From positions 1 to 33,179 of IMG/VR virus record IMGVR_UViG_3300025592_000043: DNA of 33,179 nt; one strand, given 5' to 3'. Of this stretch, positions 29,946-33,179 are shown in pieces. Below the pieces are notes generated by a model. That model searched no databases. It saw only the letters and a list, made by a program, of their open reading frames with translations, and was not told the origin of the DNA. The position numbers and the translations under genes are program-made. The stretch is from a virus. How positions within the stretch are numbered: the stretch's first letter is position 1; each line of letters starts with the position of its first letter.

Positions 29946-30640
29946 TGACACTCCACGTCAAACAATCAGGCACATGGAAACAGGCACAAGAAGTTCACAT
30001 AAAAGACGCAGGAACATGGAAGCCATGTAATGACGTATTAATTAAAGACGCAGGTGCTTGGAAATCAGTTCTTTATACGTCAGGTTCTCAAGATTGGTAT
30101 TCAGGTAGCGGTTCTTGGACTGTACCTGCTGGTGTTTATACTGTTACTGTTAATATGGTTGCTGGTGGTGGCGGTGGTGGCGGTGGTTCAGATTACGGTT
30201 CTGCTGGTGGTGGCTCAGGTGGTCAATATGTAAGTTATTCTTATTCTACTACTCCAGGCGCTTCATTATCTTATTCGATAGGAGCATTAGGAGCAGGTGG
30301 TGGTACAGGTGTTGCAGGTAGTAGTTCTACATTCGGTACATTAACTTGTACTGGTGGTGGCGGTGGTGGAAGAGACCCCTCTTCCCCAGGAGCAGGTGGA
30401 ACACCAAGCGGTACTACAGGTGAAACTGGTAACAGAGGTACTTGTGGTTCAGCAGGTGATGGTGGTGACGGTGGTGCTTCTGCCTTCGGAACTGGTGGTT
30501 TAGGTTGTTGTGGCGGTGGTCCAGGCTCATCAGGTCCAGCAGGGGGAGCAGCATCAGGTTACGGAGCAGGTGGTGGCGGTGGTTGTAATAATGCACAAGG
30601 CGCTAATGGCTCTGCTGGTAAAGTAAGCATTAGTTGGTAA
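29945..30640 (+). CDS. Glycine-rich adhesin with KDAGTWK repeats
   Basis: A 231-aa protein. Residues 1-~40 contain three repeats (KQSGTWKQAQEVHI, KDAGTWKPCNDVLI, KDAGAWKSVLY). WTVPAGVYTVTVNMVAGGGG follows, and then polyglycine-rich motifs (GGGGGGGGS; CTGGGGGGR; GGLGCCGGGPGSSG), ending GKVSISW. The Gly-rich part resembles the polyglycine sandwich of T-even gp38-type adhesins, which bind outer-membrane receptors. The variable Gly loops would determine host range. It follows the repeat fibre without a gap. Confidence 0.8.
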   Translation: MTLHVKQSGTWKQAQEVHIKDAGTWKPCNDVLIKDAGAWKSVLYTSGSQDWYSGSGSWTVPAGVYTVTVNMVAGGGGGGGGSDYGSAGGGSGGQYVSYSYSTTPGASLSYSIGALGAGGGTGVAGSSSTFGTLTCTGGGGGGRDPSSPGAGGTPSGTTGETGNRGTCGSAGDGGDGGASAFGTGGLGCCGGGPGSSGPAGGAASGYGAGGGGGCNNAQGANGSAGKVSISW

Positions 30641-30660
30641 GATTAATATAGGATTAAATT

Positions 30661-31194
30661 ATGGCAGATACTACAACTACAACTTATAGTTTGACTAAAC
30701 CTGAAGTAGACGGCTCAGACGATACGTGGGGAACTAAACTAAATACAAATCTTGATACTATTGATGATTTGCTAGACGGAACTACTGCTATTAAGCCAAA
30801 CTTAACAGCAGGTCAATTCAAAGTAAGTGGAACGGTAGTTAGCACGACTGCTGCTGAACTTAATGTTGTTGATATGTCTGCTTCAGGCTCAACATCAGGT
30901 CAATTACTAACATCAACAGGAACTACAACAGTGCCTACTTGGCAGGACGCTCCTGTGTCTTTACCTAGTCAAACAGGCGAGGACGGTAAGTATCTAACAA
31001 CAAATGGTACAGAGGCTTCTTGGGCAACAGTATCAAGTAACTCAACAGACCAAGGTCTGTATGAACATGCTCATACTATAAGTACAGCAATTACAATTAC
31101 AACTAATTACAACGCTATGTCAGCAGGACCTGTAACTATTGATGCTAGTGGCTCAGTTACCGTTCCAACTGGTTCAGTTTGGACAATCCTTTAG
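30661..31194 (+). CDS. Tail fibre protein, paralogue of the 29439 gene
   Basis: A 177-aa fibre whose first 16 residues ([16 protein letters not shown]) repeat those of the fibre at 29439; at DNA level the first 48 bases differ at about one position. After [19 protein letters not shown] it diverges into a shaft with one [10 protein letters not shown] unit and a C-terminal domain ([30 protein letters not shown]). Duplication of the anchor with a new distal part suggests recombination between fibre modules. The upstream AGGATTAAATT acts as ribosome binding site. Confidence 0.8.
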   Translation: MADTTTTTYSLTKPEVDGSDDTWGTKLNTNLDTIDDLLDGTTAIKPNLTAGQFKVSGTVVSTTAAELNVVDMSASGSTSGQLLTSTGTTTVPTWQDAPVSLPSQTGEDGKYLTTNGTEASWATVSSNSTDQGLYEHAHTISTAITITTNYNAMSAGPVTIDASGSVTVPTGSVWTIL

Positions 31195-31205
31195 GAGAAT
31201 AGAAT

Positions 31206-31862
31206 ATGAGCAAATTAAAAGTAAGTGGTAACGCAAGTGGTACTGGTGTCATTACCCTAGAAGCACCTAATACCAATACCGACAGAGCAATTACTTTGCC
31301 TGATTCTGCTGGTGAGTTAATCAATATAGCACCTTCTACAAGTGGTAATGTCTTAACAAGTGATGGTACTAACTGGACAAGTGCTGCGGCTGCGGCAGGT
31401 GGTAAGGTGTTGCAGGTAGTTGAAGGAACAGATAGTTCGCAAACAGGCTCGTCATCAACAACTTTAGCAGATACTGGGTTATCAGCAACCATAACACCCT
31501 CAAGTACGAGTAGTAAGATTTTGGTTCAAGTAGTACAAAGAATAGTTCTTATTGGTAATATAAATGCAGGGTATGGCTATGGTGGAACTATGAAAACAAC
31601 TTTGTTAAGAGGGGCAACTACTATTCAATCATCTCCAACAAATGCTGGTGGTGGTTATGATATGTATATGAGGATTGGGAATTTAAGTTCTGGTAATAAA
31701 GCGATGGCATCACGAGTGCCTACTATTGTTTTAGATTCACCAAGCACAACATCAGCCACTACTTATAAAACGCAATTTGCTGTAGGTGTTTCGGGTGAAT
31801 CTGCCTATTCAGATAATCAAGGATTTACTTCGAGAATAATACTAATGGAAATAGGAGCTTAA
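31206..31862 (+). CDS. Tail fibre protein with C-terminal beta domain
   Basis: A 218-aa fibre starting MSKLKVSGNASGTGVITLEA after TAGGAGAATAGA. The N-terminal shaft (APNTNTDRAITLPDSAGELI; SGNVLTSDGTNWTSA) is the standard marine-phage fibre pattern. The C-terminal ~140 residues (LSATITPSSTSSKILVQVVQ; YGYGGTMKTTLLRGATTIQS) form a beta sandwich, probably the receptor-binding head. It is followed two bases later by a putative chaperone gene. Confidence 0.75.
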   Translation: MSKLKVSGNASGTGVITLEAPNTNTDRAITLPDSAGELINIAPSTSGNVLTSDGTNWTSAAAAAGGKVLQVVEGTDSSQTGSSSTTLADTGLSATITPSSTSSKILVQVVQRIVLIGNINAGYGYGGTMKTTLLRGATTIQSSPTNAGGGYDMYMRIGNLSSGNKAMASRVPTIVLDSPSTTSATTYKTQFAVGVSGESAYSDNQGFTSRIILMEIGA

Positions 31863-31863
31863 T

Positions 31864-32157
31864 ATGATAGACATAATGACAGCAATACAATCATTACGCC
31901 CCAAAGCAGAATGTGTAATTAGAGGTACAGAAATTGAATGGCACTCAACTGACATAACTCAACCAACAGACTCTGAGATTGATGCAGAAATCACACGCTT
32001 ACAATCAGCCTATGACTCTAATCAATACCAACGTGATAGAGCAACAGACTACCCAGCAATAGCAGACCAACTAGATGACATATTCCATAATGGTATTGAT
32101 GGATGGAAAGCAACAATACAATTAACTAAAGACAAATATCCTAAAGGGGGTAACTAA
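31864..32157 (+). CDS. Fibre-assembly chaperone-like protein, copy 1
   Basis: A 97-aa protein: MIDIMTAIQSLRPKAECVIR, EIEWHSTDITQPTDSEIDAE and ITRLQSAYDSNQYQRDRATD. The I-x-A-E-x-x-R-L-Q-x-x-Y-D-S-x-x-Y-x-R-x-R pattern belongs to DUF4376/XkdW-like proteins encoded next to phage fibres and thought to help fibre folding or form their tips. A second copy lies at 32800-33093. It overlaps the next fibre gene by one base. Confidence 0.75.
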   Translation: MIDIMTAIQSLRPKAECVIRGTEIEWHSTDITQPTDSEIDAEITRLQSAYDSNQYQRDRATDYPAIADQLDDIFHNGIDGWKATIQLTKDKYPKGGN

Positions 32158-32795
32158 TGGCAATTACTATAAGTGGAAATGGCATCGTAGAGGCTAACTT
32201 AGCAGATAATGCAGTAACTCTTGCTAAGATGGCTAGTGGTACTGACGGTGAGATACTTACTTATGATGCCAGTGGTAATCCTGTTGCTGTATCGGTAGGT
32301 ACTGATGGTCAAGTATTAACATCAACTGGTGCTGGTAGTCCACCTGCTTTTGAGGCAGCTGCTGCTGGTGGTGCTGATTATGATGACCATTGGAAGTGTT
32401 GGGTAAATTCTACCAGTTATACCGCCCCATCTAACGGTGCTTTTAATTTTGGTGGTACAACTTTAGGTACAAATATATCTTATTCAAGCGGAACGATTAC
32501 TGTAACAAACGCTGGTGTGTATTTCATAACCATTACAGCAGGTACTGAAAATAATAACAGTGGTACTATTTCTTTAAACTTAAAGATTAATGGTAATTTT
32601 ACAGAAGGTAGGATATATAAGGAGTCACAAAGCACATCAGGTCACGATTCTGGCGTGTCTATGTCTTGGGTAGTAAATCTTAGTGCTAGTGACACTTTGT
32701 TTATGTACTCACAATCTGCAATTAATTATTATGGCAGTTCTGATGTACCAGCACAATATGCTGTGACCAAGTGGGAAGGAATTAAAATAGGATAA
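32157..32795 (+). CDS. Tail fibre protein with C1q-like head
   Basis: A 212-aa protein: MAITISGNGIVEANLADNAV at the N-terminus, a shaft (TDGEILTYDASGNPVAVSVG; GQVLTSTGAGSPPAFEAAAA) and a jelly-roll head (GTNISYSSGTITVTNAGVYF; SWVVNLSASDTLFMYSQSAI). The head resembles C1q/TNF-like fibre tips and parallels the head of the 18202 gene. It is paired with the chaperone-like gene that follows. Confidence 0.78.
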   Translation: MAITISGNGIVEANLADNAVTLAKMASGTDGEILTYDASGNPVAVSVGTDGQVLTSTGAGSPPAFEAAAAGGADYDDHWKCWVNSTSYTAPSNGAFNFGGTTLGTNISYSSGTITVTNAGVYFITITAGTENNNSGTISLNLKINGNFTEGRIYKESQSTSGHDSGVSMSWVVNLSASDTLFMYSQSAINYYGSSDVPAQYAVTKWEGIKIG

Positions 32796-32799
32796 AATT

Positions 32800-33093
32800 A
32801 TGATAACACAAAATCAAGTTGCACTTTTACTACATCCAGATACTTTTTATGACGGTGATGAAAACACGCTTCGTTGGAAAGATGGTCACGAAACAACAGA
32901 AGCAGAACAATCTACAATAGATGCAGAAGTAACACGCCTACAAGCAGAATACGACAGCCTAGCCTACGCAAGAAGTCGCAAACAAGAATATGACAAACTC
33001 CCCCAGTTCGAGATGCAATTCGATGACCAACGAGATGGCACTTCAACTTGGATAGATTCAATCAACGAGATTAAAGAGAGGTTTCCGAAATGA
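32800..33093 (+). CDS. Fibre-assembly chaperone-like protein, copy 2
   Basis: A 97-aa paralogue of the 31864 gene: QSTIDAEVTRLQAEYDSLAY and ARSRKQEYDKLPQFEMQFDD, ending SINEIKERFPK (copy 1 ends LTKDKYPKGGN). The N-terminal part (MITQNQVALLLHPDTFYDGD) is different, so the copies share the helical core but differ at the ends. Its stop overlaps the next fibre start (ATGA), showing that the fibre-chaperone alternation continues beyond the window. Confidence 0.75.
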   Translation: MITQNQVALLLHPDTFYDGDENTLRWKDGHETTEAEQSTIDAEVTRLQAEYDSLAYARSRKQEYDKLPQFEMQFDDQRDGTSTWIDSINEIKERFPK

Positions 33094-33179
33094 GTATTAA
33101 ATACAGTGACAGTGGCTTCCTAGATGGAGCAGATGAAACAAAGAAGTTATCGTTTGATGTCAGTGGGGTAACTACTGGT
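33090..33179 (+). CDS. Fibre protein, 3' end outside the window
   Basis: Thirty codons are visible (MSIKYSDSGFLDGADETKKL then SFDVSGVTTG) before the right edge cuts the gene. The Asp/Ser/Gly-rich sequence fits the start of another small fibre gene, in keeping with the alternating cassette. The ATG overlaps the preceding stop codon. Confidence 0.6.
   Translation, partial: MSIKYSDSGFLDGADETKKLSFDVSGVTTG

Overview
The window is most of the genome of a low-GC, short-tailed (podovirus-type) bacteriophage. It carries a P22-type portal, a SU10-family (DUF5309) capsid protein, a gp3-like small terminase, a large terminase, ejection-type proteins, and alternating small fibre and fibre-chaperone genes. 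The fibre repeats (ELNILDGV type) and the XkdW/DUF4376-like chaperones resemble those of marine environmental phages. The host cannot be identified from the sequence; a Gram-negative bacterium is likely. Both ends are cut inside genes: a holin-like gene on the left and a fibre gene on the right. In a circular or permuted genome the lysis genes would follow the fibres. I see no integrase, polymerase, helicase, primase, tRNA or CRISPR array.

Layout: (1) 1-546 (+) is the tail of the late region, with a partial 3-TM holin-like gene and two tiny coupled genes. (2) 562-6634 (-) is a leftward early operon of small overlapping genes. It holds regulators and hypotheticals, a Sak/DUF1071 annealing protein, SSB, and at its distal end a modification cassette: a C5-cytosine DNA methyltransferase, a CmoA-like SAM enzyme and a duplicated HTH-like protein. 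Promoters sit at 6692-6720, 6091-6123 and 3699-3727. (3) 6635-7477 is a divergent control region without protein genes. It contains promoters in both directions, a 19-bp tandem repeat, a self-contained ~59-nt RNA gene, a leftward terminator and strong hairpins. (4) 7478-9455 (+) holds a Cro-like regulator, a VRR-NUC nuclease, a DUF1364 HNH-like protein, NinB and small genes. (5) 9455-29078 (+) holds packaging, a 1350-aa polyvalent ejected-type protein, adaptor/tail/ejection proteins, portal, scaffold and major capsid, ending in a rho-independent terminator. (6) 29134-33179 (+) is a fibre region built from duplicated cassettes.

The most striking point is the pair at 1013-2834. A gene resembling CmoA (the enzyme that makes carboxy-SAM from SAM and prephenate) overlaps by a few bases a cytosine-C5 methyltransferase. 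In that methyltransferase two cofactor-pocket residues, normally conserved, are replaced: motif X GNS is GRS and motif IV PCQ is PCA. The same positions are altered in laboratory variants of M.HhaI (Q82, N304) and M.MpeI (N374K) that accept enlarged or carboxylated SAM. I infer that this phage may carboxymethylate (or similarly hypermodify) cytosine in its DNA, using a cofactor made by its own CmoA-like protein.
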